Shown piece after piece: positions 1-11,134 of a DNA stretch of 64,000 bases; position 1 is the first letter of the stretch, and every line of letters starts with the position of its first letter. Under the pieces are notes generated by a model. That model was not told the DNA's origin and searched no databases. It saw only the letters and a list, made by a program, of their open reading frames with translations. A program made the translations under genes and the position numbers. Source of the DNA: Platerodrilus igneus (Eukaryota > Arthropoda > Insecta > Coleoptera > Lycidae); assembly GCA_036346225.1 (NCBI GenBank), contig JARFIW010000453.1, forward strand, positions 7,626,001 to 7,690,000. Direction: 5' to 3'.

Positions 1-205
1 AACTTTTTCTAGTTTTATTCATTGCAATGTTTTACCTCTTTTCAGCAAGGATAGTTGACAGTTTGACGGCGCGTTCAATGAATGTATTTTCGACTTTTAC
101 TAGTATTTCCAAGTGGCTTTTAATATTTTTTTTAAGTAGTGATTCTGTTATGCTCCCCCCACCCCCCACCCCACACACACTCCATAAATGTATTTTGAAG
201 TGACT

Positions 206-1180
206 TCAAATTGTAAACGCTTCCATCCTAATTCTCTTACACTTGTACTCTTCTGGAAAAATAATTTTATAATACTGATGTATTTTTTCTATACGATCAA
301 ACAGGTCGGCTGGAAGATAAAAATGACCCCACAGAAAGATCCACTCTATCGTTTTTATTAGCTTTGGAGAATGTTTGTATAGCCAAAACATGAGCATGTG
401 TAAGAAACGCGAGTTTTGGCCGCTACACTAATCGCAGAGTAACTTATTTTCGTAATATTATTTGCAGTAGTAACATTTTTCAGAAAATGGAAAACAGTTG
501 ATCCGATCCGTTCTCGTTTGATCCGTGACTGCATTAAGCTTTGTTCCAAGCATAAGCAACTGGTACGTTGATGGACAGATCCACAACACAGAATGAATAG
601 AATGCTATCTGTATGGAATAGTAAGTTTCTTGGATAGCTATTTTCGGTAGATTGTGTACCTGCTGGAGATCAAAGCACAAATCCAACGCACTTTCTTGTT
701 TCTGTTTCATTAACAAATCGAACTGTATGACTGGTTTCTGAATAGTTTTAAATTGAATTTTATTTTTACTTTTTCACAGTAACTACAAATATCTGTTTCT
801 GACGTACCAAATCCTAAGTTGCAATGGCATGAGAAAACTTTATGAAAATATGGATAACTAACTTTATATCCATCCTCTGCATTTCCAATATACATTTTTC
901 AAGTTTTCTGAATATTCAGCGTCGAAGACAAGTACAATGGTTGCGATTTGCTTTGAGAATAATGTCTCTTCCGCGCCTTAAATCGACCTATAAAAGCTTT
1001 AACCGCATTTCATTTGTCTAAAGCTCTGTTCAGTTCGGATACCTATCGCTTCCTCTATTTTCTTTTATTTCTATTCCCTGTTGTATATGTTTAACTATCC
1101 ACAAAATCCTTCGTGTAGACATTTCAAGCACTTTCTTGAAAGTTTTCGGCACACAATGTAAACTTCAGCTACATGATGAA
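206..1180 (-). pseudogene. Decayed transposase-like gene of a dispersed arthropod family
   Basis: Three minus-strand reading-frame pieces (about 895-710, 716-534 and 397-206) read in order like one protein. The first has a hydrophobic/cysteine stretch (CHCNLGFGTSETDICSYCEK, near 780-850). The second has FDLQQVHNLPKI followed by a YSFCVVDLS strand, as expected for the first acidic region of an RNase H-like transposase. The third has GHFYLPADLFDRIEK and FPEEYK. This order (Cys-x2-Cys, FDLQ, GHS-PADR-FGRIEK, PEEY) recurs in many uncharacterised arthropod proteins that I regard as transposon-derived; I cannot name the superfamily with certainty (Sola-like is possible). The reading frame changes between pieces and stops are frequent, so it is not expressed as a protein. 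A weaker continuation with a VCRKL motif reaches about 1180. Family resemblance is from memory; the frame breaks are seen directly. Confidence 0.5.
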
Positions 1181-1452
1181 CCTGTAACAAGAACGTATGC
1201 TGTGATACTAAAAAATAACTATCGCAAAACATCAAACAAACCCTGTAAGTTGAATGTACAGAATGTTGCTTCGGGTTTGTTTCTGAAATGCAGCGACTAC
1301 GACGTGGATAATTAACGGTAAATTGCAGTCAGAATATCCTGACAAATTTTTTTGTTATGTACAAAAATTGGTTCCTCAACAGTGATTAATTTTTCGGGAG
1401 GTATATCAAGACATTCAAATTTCTTTGTATCATTATTTTTCCGATGGTTATA

Positions 1453-1479
1453 CGAGGGTGATTTCAAAAGTTTGCGAAA
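1453..1479 (+). repeat. Mariner left terminal inverted repeat
   Basis: This matches the inverted right end at 3020-3046 with a few mismatches. The outer CGAGGGTG is identical at both ends and sits directly inside the TA target duplication. It would be the transposase binding site. Confidence 0.9.
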
Positions 1480-1631
1480 TGAAGCACAGATGGCGGCATC
1501 AGTTCGAACAAAATATATGCAATTAATGGATCCAACTATCTAGTGCGCAAATGTTAAATTTGCAATTACTCTGTCAAGTAGTATTAATTTGGTGCTATAT
1601 GAAGTAAAGTTAGTTATGTGAGTTTTTCAAA

Positions 1632-2979
1632 ATGGATAAAACTGAAACGCGCGTTGGTATTAAATATTTTGTAAAAAAGGGTTGGAAAGCAACAGAAATA
1701 CATAAAGATATGCAGGAGCCTCCGCTCCATCATTTAAAACCGCGCACAAGTGGGTGACGGAATTTAAACGTGGTCGTGAGAGCCTAGAAGATAGCCCGCG
1801 CAGCGGACGTCCAAAAACTGCCACCATGCCTTAAACCGTCCGAAAAGTTAATGATATGGTTACGCAGGATCGTCGATTATAGGTCTCCGAAATTGCTAAG
1901 AATGCAGGTATCTCAAATGAAAAAGCATTTCATATCCTAACTGCGGAACTAGGTATGAAAAAGCTTTTGGCAAGATGGGTGCCGCAAATGTTGAAAATTG
2001 ATCAAAACCTTCAGAGGAAGAGAATTTGCCAACAGAGTTTAGACCGCCTTAACTCCAATAAAACCGATTTCGTCCGACGATTTGCTACGACAGATGAAAC
2101 TTGGGTTCACTAATATACCCCTGAAACCAAGCAACCATCTAAGCAATGGAAATATATGGGTTCTCCATCACCAAAGTATGCAATGTCCGTGAAGTCGGCT
2201 AGAAAAGTTATGGTATCAGTTTTTTGGGATGCTGTAGGTGTCCTACTAATTGACTATCTTCCCAAGGGCCAAACAATAAACGGTGAATATTACGCTAAAC
2301 TTCTAGGCCAACTGAATCAAAATATTTGTGGAAAAAGACCTGCATTGCGTAAGAAGAAGATCATTTTCCATCAGGATAATGCACGTCCACACACAAGTGC
2401 AGCAGTAATGCAAAAATTGAATAATCTAAAGTACGATCTTTTGCAACACCCCTACATGTGATTTTCCATTGCTTCACCTGAAGCTACTACATTGGCCAGG
2501 AAGCGAGTTTTTTACCTGAAAAATTTTGAATTTTGCCGAACCTTTGCTGTTCCAAGCAAGGTAGGAATCTTTAACGTGCGTGGCAACACTCACACACGGG
2601 ACCTCCATTTTACCTTTCATCCGAACGAGGGTGCATTTTTGTGAAAAACGCTCGCCTAACATTTTTCAAGCGGACCGTGTCGGGATTCGAATCCGGGATC
2701 TTGGAAATAGTAGTCACACATATACCAACTACGCCACGGAGCCGCCTTGTTACAACATCTACTTTATTCGCCCGATTTGGCTCCTTCTGACTTCCACCTA
2801 TTTTCACGACTAAAAGTTTTCCTTGGGGAAAACGATTTTTCACGGACAAAGAAGTAAAAGTAGCTGTCGACGACTATTTTGGAGGGCTTGAAGAATTGAA
2901 CTTTCGTGATGGCATAATGGGTTTGGAACATCGCTAGACGAAGTGTATTCAACTTGACGGAGACTATGTTGAAAAATAA
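1632..2979 (+). pseudogene. Mariner transposase pseudogene (DD34D), split by a SINE
   Basis: The reading starts at an ATG at 1632 with MDKTETRVGIKYF, the usual mariner N-terminus, and ends with GDYVEK and TAA at 2977-2979. The helix-turn-helix region near 1680-1960 has lost bases, because the frame changes between 1700 and 1740. In-frame stops follow at 1832 (TAA), 1880 (TAG), 2111 (TAA, just after the first catalytic motif) and 2935 (TAG). The three catalytic aspartates are still readable: TDETWVH (2093-2095), FHQDNARPHTS (2375-2377) and SPDLAPSDF (2789-2791). The SINE at 2456-2746 lies between the second and third. In the mariner family these residues bind metal and cut the ends; this copy cannot make the protein. 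Confidence 0.93.
2456..2746 (-). mobile_element. tRNA-derived SINE, copy 1 (inside the mariner)
   Basis: Read on the minus strand, the element begins at 2746 with a tRNA-like head. It has an A box TGGCGTAGTTGG and, about 35 bp on, a B box matching GGNTTCGAATCC (plus strand near 2690). These are the internal RNA polymerase III promoter signals of tRNA-derived SINEs. A body of about 220 bp follows, with CACGTTAAAGATTCC-type core sequence, and there is no poly-A tail. A degenerate target duplication flanks it: TTGCAACACCCCTAC at 2441-2455 and a diverged match at 2747-2762. Two more copies of the family lie at 12870-13456. This copy is more diverged from them than they are from each other. Confidence 0.85.
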
Positions 2980-3019
2980 ACTATATTTTATAAACAAAAT
3001 TTTTTTCTTTTCCACTATG

Positions 3020-3046
3020 CCTCGCGAACTTTTCAAACCACCCTCG
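3020..3046 (-). repeat. Mariner right terminal inverted repeat
   Basis: Inverted partner of the left repeat at 1453-1479, followed by the TA duplication at 3047-3048. The differences lie mainly in the inner half. Confidence 0.9.
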
Positions 3047-3049
3047 TAC

Positions 3050-3900
3050 AAAGGGCTAAACGATGTTAACCTTCAGTGTATATAAAAACTTTTTTTTTAG
3101 TTTAAAAAGGATTTCCGGCTTACTTTCAATTACTACGTCCTAACCTCACCTTATCTTAGTTTTTGTTCCAATTTCCTGTACCCCTACCTTCCATATTTTT
3201 ACTTACAGTCAATCCATCGTCACTCTACTCCATCATTTTAACATTTTAAGTTTTCCGCGCTTCAAAAAATTTTATTTTATTACATCATTCGAAAAGGTAC
3301 AGTACACGTGAGAATAATGACAGAATATAGAAACTATCATCAATGCTGAATAAAGAATATGTTGTTGTTTGAGACTCACATAAAGTTGTACATATTGCGT
3401 TTTGAGGCAAGAACTGTTACGTGCCGAAATCGGCCGTAAACATTTCTATAAGTTTTAATTTGTAAGTATTTTGCGCCAATACATTTGAAGAGACGTGTGT
3501 GTATTTCCGTCACTTCAGACAGTGCGTTTGCGCGAGATTGCGCCGACGCGGTGTGCCAAGAAGGGTGGTGGTGAATTTCCGGGAGTCGTGTCTGGACTGG
3601 TAACCGAGACGCAAACGAATGTAGTTGTCTTTGTGTCTTGTCGTGTCTTCTTTTTGTTATGTAGGTTCCTTTGCCTTATCTCTGATTATCGTTCCTTATA
3701 CCCGTTTCCTGCCGACCTTTACATAGGGAGAAAGAAGACAAATTGGAATTTGGTTTTAACCGGCCTAACGAACATCCACGCCCAAGAAGGATCAACGGAG
3801 ACCCGCTGCCGTTATCATGGAGTAATGCTGGAGAAGCCCTACAATTTATGCAAGTACTTTGTGATTTTCATGTGATGGAGTAATTTTATATTATTGCGTG
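3050..3900. other. Unassigned stretch with a GC-richer patch and a 126-codon ORF
   Basis: From about 3480 to 3640 the sequence is clearly richer in G+C and CpG than its surroundings. An open frame of 126 codons runs at 3495-3875 on the plus strand. Its translation shows no motif I recognise, one hydrophobic run (FVSCRVFFLLCRFLCLI), and no repeated pattern. It could be an old transposon 5' region, a decayed host exon, or chance. I see no supporting promoter or splice structure, so I do not call a gene. The part from 3050 to 3480 is AT-rich and holds nothing recognisable. Confidence 0.3.
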
Positions 3901-4700
3901 ACGTAATGCCTTATTTACGTATCATTTTGAAATTATTTAACATTGCTACCAACTCACTGTAGTGGCTCGCGTACCGTACGGCGGGGATATAATAGAACTC
4001 TATGTTACACATACCTGTATAAGGAGATGTGTTCCACTTTGACGTTTAGAACAGTTATTAATTCATAAAAGACTAAAACTTGATTCTAACGCCATCTGTA
4101 ATGTAATTGAATTTTTAAGTTTGTTGTAATTTGTTAGTAGAGCTCGTCATATAGATTTCTGTCTTCGAAAAGTGATTGGAATAAACATTAGTTTCCTTAC
4201 AGAAATTACTAAGAGATCAGTTAGATCAGGTCCTTGTATATCGCAAATGTCAACACAATTACAAATAATTTGAGTAGGAAATATTTCATTGGTTCAGTTA
4301 TTTTGGGACCGAAATTTCGTACTACTGGCGAAAACGGAAACGTATGAAATAGGAGCATTAATATAAAAAGCGTTTTAAATGTCAAAAATTAACAGTGTTA
4401 ATTTTTTTAAGTTTATTCTGTTTACGGTTTTTACACCTCCTAAATTTGAAACATGTAGCGTACCCAATGTTTTATAGCATAGTTTGAACCTAATGCAGAG
4501 GATCAGGTAGAATATAGAAAGTAGGGTGGTGGAGATTATTTAGAATAGCGGTACGGAAAAGGGAGGGCAGTAATCGTTTGTCTTTGAGACCGTTAAGGTG
4601 TTGCTTGTAGGGACGCGTGGGTTTGTTTGCGACTATTTAGTCTAGTTATGTAAAATCACAATACTATAATTATAATTATAGTTAGCGGTATTAAATAAGA
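3901..4700. other. No gene seen
   Basis: AT-rich sequence without an ORF over 60 codons or a recognisable repeat. A short alternating TTATAATTATAATTATA run lies near 4667-4681. Confidence 0.5.
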
Positions 4701-4926
4701 ATGAAAAAGTACACGGAGAAATGCCGGTTGTGTTTGTCTTCGTTAACAGAATAATATAAGAAGTGGTAGTAAATCCAGTAATGTGAAAACAAGGATTAAA
4801 TATCTGCTTGAGGTTGAGGCTCCACTGCTACTACAATCTGCAACCCACCTGTTCGGGAATATGAATGCAGCCAAGTTTTTATGTTGTTTAAGATTATTTT
4901 GCTTAAATTCTGAAAAATCTTACTAA
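4701..4926 (+). pseudogene. Decayed ZAD (zf-AD) zinc-finger exon
   Basis: An ATG at 4701 opens MKKYTEKCRLCLSSLT. The CRLCL pattern close to an N-terminus is the hallmark first cysteine pair of the ZAD domain of insect C2H2 transcription factors. After a +1 frame change near 4749 the reading continues with an amphipathic stretch (VKTRIKYLLEVEAP) and a loop where the second cysteine pair should be. There FGNM replaces the expected Cys-x2-Cys. It ends with RLFCLNSEKSY, which resembles the closing helix of ZAD, and a stop at 4924-4926. The size of about 75 residues fits one ZAD domain. The loss of the second cysteine pair and the frameshift suggest a dead copy. The call rests on a short motif plus the tail helix and could be coincidence. 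Confidence 0.45.
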
Positions 4927-6539
4927 TGTTAGTAGTTGGACGTCAATCCTGTATTAGCTTAATATTTTAGTAACGACGTAACCGGGGTTGACTGCTGAGT
5001 TAGATTGATCTTTATGCACAACGCTTGTCGGTTGCTAGTATTTAAGCCTTTCGGTAGTGAACATGTTAGATAGCAAAGAACTTTAGTTTGATTCGTTGAC
5101 AGATAAATAGTGATTATTCTTAATAATTAACGAGGGTTCGTTAGTTTTATACGAACATTTATTCTTTTTCATTAAAACGATATCAGTATTTGTGGATTTA
5201 CTTTAGTTCAGAAGCGTATATTTTTTTAATAGTAATCTTCAAGGAAGGAAACTATTTCCTAAAAAATACCTATTATGTAACATTTATAAAAAACAGGCTA
5301 AATTTAATTCAAGCATGTACCGAATATTCTGAATGTTATATACCTTAGGGAAAATGCTTCCATATAATTTATACGTCTAAGTAACCTGCACATAACTCAC
5401 TCCCTGTAAGAAACTCTCACAGAGATGTCTATGCTGAAGCCCGAAACGAAATTTATTACAGGTAAACGGAATGTGCTGCCCAACTGCAAACAAAAGCAAA
5501 AGTTTAAGGAGATTCCGCGTTCGCTATCTTAATTGATAATATATTTTCCAGACTTACATAACTCTTGCTTTCGCGCTCAAACTCAAGATTCGAGTTTCAT
5601 TTAATAAAGATAAAGCACATGTCCACTCTAATGTACCTTGCATTGTTGAATCTCGTTTTACAAATTGTTACATCCATTTCATAAAAAGAAACTAACTAGA
5701 ACACAATGTCTGGGTTAAGATTACTCTGTAACCAACACCAACAATGATGTAGTTACCGTAAAGTGAATATTTGAAGATACTATTTTTAGTAATGCTTTAA
5801 AGCACTAATAGTCACCCAGTTTCTGCAATGAAGGTTCTATAATAACATAAGATTTTAGAACTAGGCAAGTTGACTTTAATATTTGATAATAAGTTGAAAT
5901 ATAACTTAAGCTTTTTTATGGAATACAAATGTTTATTTCAAATTGGACGATCTTGGATCTTGGACAGAATTCAAATATGTAATTCTCCAATTTCTAGTTG
6001 GGCGCGCTAACGAATATACCAACAAACACCAAAAATTCAATGCGTTCTCAGTTTAAATTTGTACACCTAGACAATTGAATTACGGTCACGATGGCTAGAT
6101 TGATTTTTTCAATTACTAATTCGATTTAAATGAATCAAAATAATAATATCTATCAGATTATGCCCAAATTATAACTCCCTTAAAACCAGTCTGTTACTAG
6201 AAGCACCTTTTGAACGTTCAAATGACCTTCTTTCTCTCTCCCTCTCTCTACATAAATTTTCAAAAGACTTGATGACTCTTCACAAATTAAATACTTTAAT
6301 ATATAAAAATTGTAAGTGTTGAAAATTTAAATAAATCCTTATACTAATAAATCATATTTTTATCTCTGACCTGCGTTCTCCCTGCTTGGAACTGCCTCTG
6401 CATGTGGTTGGTCAGCACCCCTGGATTGTTTAAATTTAAGTTCTCTTGCTTATTGAGTAGTACTGTTTCGCCCAGGTTAACCCTTTGTTGATTAATTTTC
6501 CTTTCGACTTAAATTCGTTTCTTAAATTCGTTCATCTTG

Positions 6540-6655
6540 GAGTTTATGTAGATTTACCTAAAGTATATTTAGAATGTACTTAGTGAATATTTGGAGTATA
6601 TTTAGAGTATCCTTAGAGGATAATTAAAGTACCCTTAAAGGGTATTTAGAGTGAA
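6540..6655 (+). repeat. Minisatellite-like repeat, related to 8455-8505
   Basis: Variants of AGAGTATCCTTAGAG and GAGTATATTTAGAGTAT recur several times over about 110 bp. The same unit appears twice more at 8455-8505, about 1.9 kb downstream. Confidence 0.6.
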
Positions 6656-7904
6656 ACTATTTTTTGTAGTTTTTTTTATGATGGGCGCTAGGGAAACTTA
6701 ATTTTTATAAATGGGCGCCAGTGAACAAAAGTCTTCCGACATAGCTAGGGGTCTATTCCTGGGTAGAGCAATAAGAAGTGGGGGGTAAGTCAAATTTTGT
6801 TTGCAAACCAAAGCTAAACTAAGTTACATAGGCGCCACCAAGTCCTGAGGTAATCACGATAAGAACAAAGCACAATTCTAAGGGCGGACGTGGAAACCCA
6901 AAGATAAAGCGATCGCCTTCGTCAACAAAAACCAGTCTTATAAAAATAAGACGCAGCTCCTGTAAGAAATTACAAGGATTAAATAAATAAAAATGTAGAA
7001 CACCATTTGTGTCCTATAAAAGTATCAAATATAAAAATGTATATCCAATATGATATTGGCACTAAATTATTACCCCAAAATTCTACCTTTATGTTATCAG
7101 ATTTGATCGCATTTGACCAAAATAAAAGTCTCAAAGTTTAACTAATTGTTTACTGAAGTAAAAAAACTTTCTTTTAAAATTTCCAAACTCTATAACAGGT
7201 AAAAAAATTCTCAACATTAAAGTTTATAACAAAATCAAAATATTATCTTTTTTAAGCAAAAGACTGCTCTCTAAATATAAGCTTGTTTTAAAAATTTGAT
7301 CAAAATAATTCGTAATCACAATGCATTGAACTATCGTTTCTATCCTGGGCAGATCTTATCAGGTAAATTACAGTTTCATAATTAGTACGCAGCGTATATT
7401 TAAATTTTTATACTTAGTTTTTATAATTTATCTGTAAATAAAAGCTAATCTCAAGATTGAAAAATGTTTAATTTGAATTTTATGAAAGCTGCACGAAACA
7501 TCTGCTTTCACGGCAACAACTGTCAAATGTGCTACATCACAAAAAAACTATAACGTCGAAAATATACTTTGAAATTTATTTGAAGTTCAAATGAAACAAT
7601 GCTTACAATTATATAAATCTAACCTGACAAAACTTCTTTCTACGGCTTGTAAAACCAGTTCAACAATAATTGAAAATAAACCAGATCATATGTTCGTAAA
7701 CATGATAGCAACTTTCGTGCTTTTTATATTATCGTCTGTTTAGCAAAGGCTAACGACATTCTAAACACATGCAAAAATTTCTTAAATGTAATAACGAACC
7801 AAACTGCCTCTGTTTCTCCAAGACAAATCCGAACGGAAATTTCATAAGCTCCAAACAATACTGCAAGCCATTTCAAACTTGGGACGACAGCAATCAAAAC
7901 CAAA

Positions 7905-8014
7905 ATCTTCACTTGTCCTTCTCTATCGTTTTTCGTAGGCGAATTCTTGTACAGAACCATACAACTTACAAAACGAAATTCTCACTTGTACCTTTCTATA
8001 GTTTTTCGTAGGCG
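7905..8014 (+). repeat. Short direct duplication
   Basis: The segment ending CTATCGTTTTTCGTAGGCG near 7940 is repeated about 76 bp later as CTATAGTTTTTCGTAGGCG. The preceding 20-25 bp (TTCACTTGTCC against CTCACTTGTACC) is also similar. It reads as an old tandem duplication of roughly 76 bp. Confidence 0.55.
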
Positions 8015-8454
8015 CGCTAAATAAATGAAACAAAATTAAATTGGTTTGTAAAATGTATAAATTACAAACCGTTAGTAGAAGTTATCGAAATTGTTCCAGG
8101 TCTAGCATGACATGAACCGCTCACACAAATAATTCAACCGAAGGTTGCATGCCTCTAGCCGGGAATACATCTTGATAAATCGGTTGCTAGGGGGCGACTA
8201 ACCAAACTCAAAACGACTGATCGCGACGGTATTAAAGACTCGTGGTTAAAGGTGGGAAAATACGTAAGATGCAGGATTGCATAGAGGTGCTCGCCAAAAT
8301 AGCTTTATGTGACACAGATATTTTACTACAAGAAGATTATTAAAACGAAGCGTTCCGTTATGTACTATATGGAATCTTAATAAAGAATAAGGCACGCTTA
8401 GCGCATTATCCTCGTAATTCAATGCGAACAAATATTGATCAAATTAAATATGTT

Positions 8455-8505
8455 ACAAGAGTATCCTTAGAGCATAATTAGAGTATCCTTAGAGTGTATT
8501 TAGTG
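8455..8505 (+). repeat. Minisatellite-like repeat, related to 6540-6655
   Basis: Two adjacent copies of GTATCCTTAGAG joined by CATAATTAGA. They match the unit seen at 6540-6655. Confidence 0.6.
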
Positions 8506-9879
8506 CCGTTTTCCACAGTAAACGGCAACTTCTATTATATTTACAGGCACTTAAATTATCACAACTTTTAAAATCTTTCAATCACTTAAATAATTATTTC
8601 AATGTTTCTATTTACACTCGCATGACATTCGGCTTTGAATTGTTATAGTTTGTGCCTTGGTCAAAAATATCCTTATTGTTTACTGAGTCTGTGTTCTATA
8701 TAAAGGCTCCTCCTTTCACCTGTACTTATTGGTTTTACTCGCGCATTTTGTTGATTGAGGCGTTGTACTTTGCCTTCATGATTGCAGCCTTCGGGTTTTC
8801 TATAAATTTTACCATCCAGACCCGTTTCGCAGTGATGTATATTCTCACGTAGGCACGTACTTTGCATAGCATATTTCTCTAAAAATTCAACTTTTAACTT
8901 CGTTTAAGTCACATCCTCTTATTTATATTTGATATTATTCAAATTTTATCGTGTAACCAAACATGTGCTATTTATTATTTAGTACTCCAAAATCTGTCGG
9001 ATTTTACGAAAATACATTATTGTTGGTCACGTATTAACGCTTCTATGATAACGTATTTGAATACGTTTATTTATTTATGCGTTAATATTTAGAATGAGAT
9101 TTGGTTATAGCTAGCATGCCAGGTTATTTTCTTTCAATAATTACGTATTTATTTTAATAAAACTCGTTACGTTTAAGACGTTATTCCTTCGTATTTCTTT
9201 TTAGTTTTGTGCCTGTATATTTAATTTAAAAGGCATTATACAACGTACAAGTTATTCATCTTTCTAAATTTGATGTGATTTTTAAAGAATGAGCTTTCTT
9301 TCATGAATTAAAGTTAGTTGTGATTTATATACAGTGTGCTCATTCTTGGCTTTTTGCTTAATTGTCGAGTTACTCCCATTCTATGATGAAATTGTTTGGT
9401 TTTTGAACTTGAATGATATTTACATGTATCGCACGACCCTTATGACTCAATACACCCCTATTATTATAGCAATATATTTATTGAAATACAATATTACGGC
9501 TTTATTCGATCCATAAAGTGATGATATAAATTAGTGGTACATATTGTTAATATTAATTACCCTATGTGAAATAAATTACTGTAGTGATCGATACTAATTT
9601 ATTTTAGTGATCATATAAATCTATATAATTCTAGTGCTTCAGATATTAAGTAATTTAGAAGATAGCATCGTAGTTTTATAATTTGTATTTGTACGGCTAG
9701 CGATTAGTTGAAAATAAATTGTTGTGTTTTAAGATTTTCATTATAGCTACGAGTTATTGAAAAGGCTTGTATAATCAGTTGATAACAAAGAACAGTTGTT
9801 TGTGCAAATAGAGCTTTCGTAACAATAAAATCTAGAAGTTATTCAATCTGCTGCTGTATTAGCAAATCACAGAAAAAGG

Positions 9880-10576
9880 CGGGTGAAGTTAAATATAATG
9901 ATGATACTGCTTATGAAGGCGGTTGTAACCATGCCATTGCTTTTTAATGTGGTCATATAGAAGAAACGAAGACTTTCTCCAGTTGAAACTACTAGTTACT
10001 GGGAGCGATCGATAATGAAGGAAGCTTCTAATTAAAAAAAAATGTAACGGTAGCTGATTTTGGTAAAGAAAAGTTTTTAAACGCAGATAATTTTCTTTTA
10101 AGCGGTCACATAGATAAGACTAGAAAACTAAAAATACAGAACTCCCTAATGAGATACTATATGATCAAGAACTTTGACAATGCATCATACATACACCAAT
10201 ATGTAAGTTTAAAAAATCAAAAAGGAACTTTGTGCCTAATAAATTTAAAGATTTTTGTAAGACCCATTTGAGTAGATAGAAACAAAAACGCAAATCCAAA
10301 GTTGTTTGTTGCGGACTGAATTGCGGTACAGCCGAACTATTGCTTCTAAAGCCTATGTAAGTACAAACTACAAAACTTTTGAGGCTGTCAGCAGATGGTA
10401 TTTTAGGGGCAAAGATTTTTCAGATCAAAGCAATGAAGCAAAGGCCACAACTAAATAAAAAAGCTATATCAATTCTTTTCAAAAAGACAAAAATGCATTT
10501 TTTAAAAGCGGGCTTGTTTTTTGTTATAGATGAAAATCCAATTGCAACTTCTCCGCAGTTGCGACTCGTAACCTGA
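9880..10576 (+). pseudogene. Decayed YqaJ-type exonuclease gene of transposon origin
   Basis: The plus-strand reading near 9888-9970 gives GGCNHAIAFLMWSYRRNED across a one-base frame change. In arthropod transposon proteins a very similar segment (GGCKHAxAFLMWxHRRSEEP) forms a SWIM-like zinc region just before a YqaJ domain. Further on, an open frame at 10379-10576 contains LLKKTKMHFLKAGLFFVID and ENPIATSPQ. These match the KKTKM-x-F-x-xCGLF and E-x-P-x-x-GASPDG landmarks of the YqaJ viral-recombinase nuclease fold. Here the glycine and the catalytic aspartate of GASPD are gone, and stops separate the two parts. The family is an exonuclease of the lambda/YqaJ type carried by poorly characterised arthropod elements. 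The relic cannot encode it. Confidence 0.5.
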
Positions 10577-11134
10577 ACAAGAGGTGAAGCTCAGAATGCA
10601 TACATTTGGAAACCATTCGTTTAATATAAATGAGTTTTCATGTTATTTAAAAAGTACTATTACTTATGATTTCTTGAATTCATAGAGTGTACAGTAACCA
10701 TTTAAATGAAAAACTTAGAAAAGTAGTTTGGTTACCTTTATTTTTGTATAGCTACTGTTAATTAAAAGCACATTGAGTTCTATAAGTCTAGTCCTACGTA
10801 TTTCATGGTCTTTAAGCTCTACAAATATATGAATAACATTTTTATAAACGTTGCTGGGTTAAGGGATACAGGGTGATTATAGTGGAAAGTTTATTTTGAT
10901 ATCTCTAAACTTGTTGAAAGTTTCAATAGTATGAATTCGAAAATTTGTTTTTGCATATTTCTGGCACGTGAATTATGAATTTGAAGCTTACTTTGGTATT
11001 GTTTTTAGAGGGTGCTAGAGCCTGTCTCTGCATTGAATCAAAATGCAACTTTTTGGTCTGTGGAACTACTAGTAAAATAAATGAAAAGTATGACAAATCG
11101 TTCACAAAAACGCTATCTTTTGTTTAATTTATGT
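10577..11134. other. No gene seen
   Basis: AT-rich, with one 60-codon minus-strand ORF (11105-10923) lacking any recognisable motif. Confidence 0.5.

Larger units (their letters stand above)
1453..3046 (+). mobile_element. Mariner (Tc1/mariner) element, inactive, carrying a SINE insertion
   Basis: The left end reads CGAGGGTGATTTCAAAAGTT and the right end is its inverted, slightly diverged counterpart (starting CGAGGGTGGTTTGAAAAGTT on the minus strand), giving terminal inverted repeats of about 27 bp. Both ends are bordered by the TA target duplication expected for mariner (1451-1452 and 3047-3048). Without the roughly 305 bp of SINE plus duplicated target, the element is close to 1.29 kb, the usual mariner length. 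It encodes one degenerate transposase on the plus strand. The ends are easy to see and the assignment is secure; the subfamily was not determined. Confidence 0.95.
4927..9879. other. Long stretch without a recognisable gene
   Basis: About 5 kb of AT-rich sequence with only ORFs of 60-80 codons that overlap on both strands and show no family motif. Within it I see a CT-rich run (6230-6250) and twin ATGGGCGC motifs (6683 and 6712). Two small repeats are listed separately (6540-6655 with 8455-8505, and 7905-8014). A TATAAAGG sequence at about 8698 looks like a TATA box, but no gene follows it. Confidence 0.5.

Noticed and set aside
2675..2746. tRNA gene candidate on the minus strand (A and B boxes present)
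   Set aside because: The same sequence with the same 220-bp body occurs three times with target duplications, so it is a SINE head. I could not fold a clean cloverleaf with paired acceptor ends.
3495..3875. 126-codon ORF as a host gene exon
   Set aside because: GC content is higher, but there is no recognisable domain and no consistent splice or start context; left as unassigned.
8690..8710. TATAAAGG as a possible promoter
   Set aside because: No coding sequence or conserved start region follows, and TATA-like words are frequent in this AT-rich DNA.
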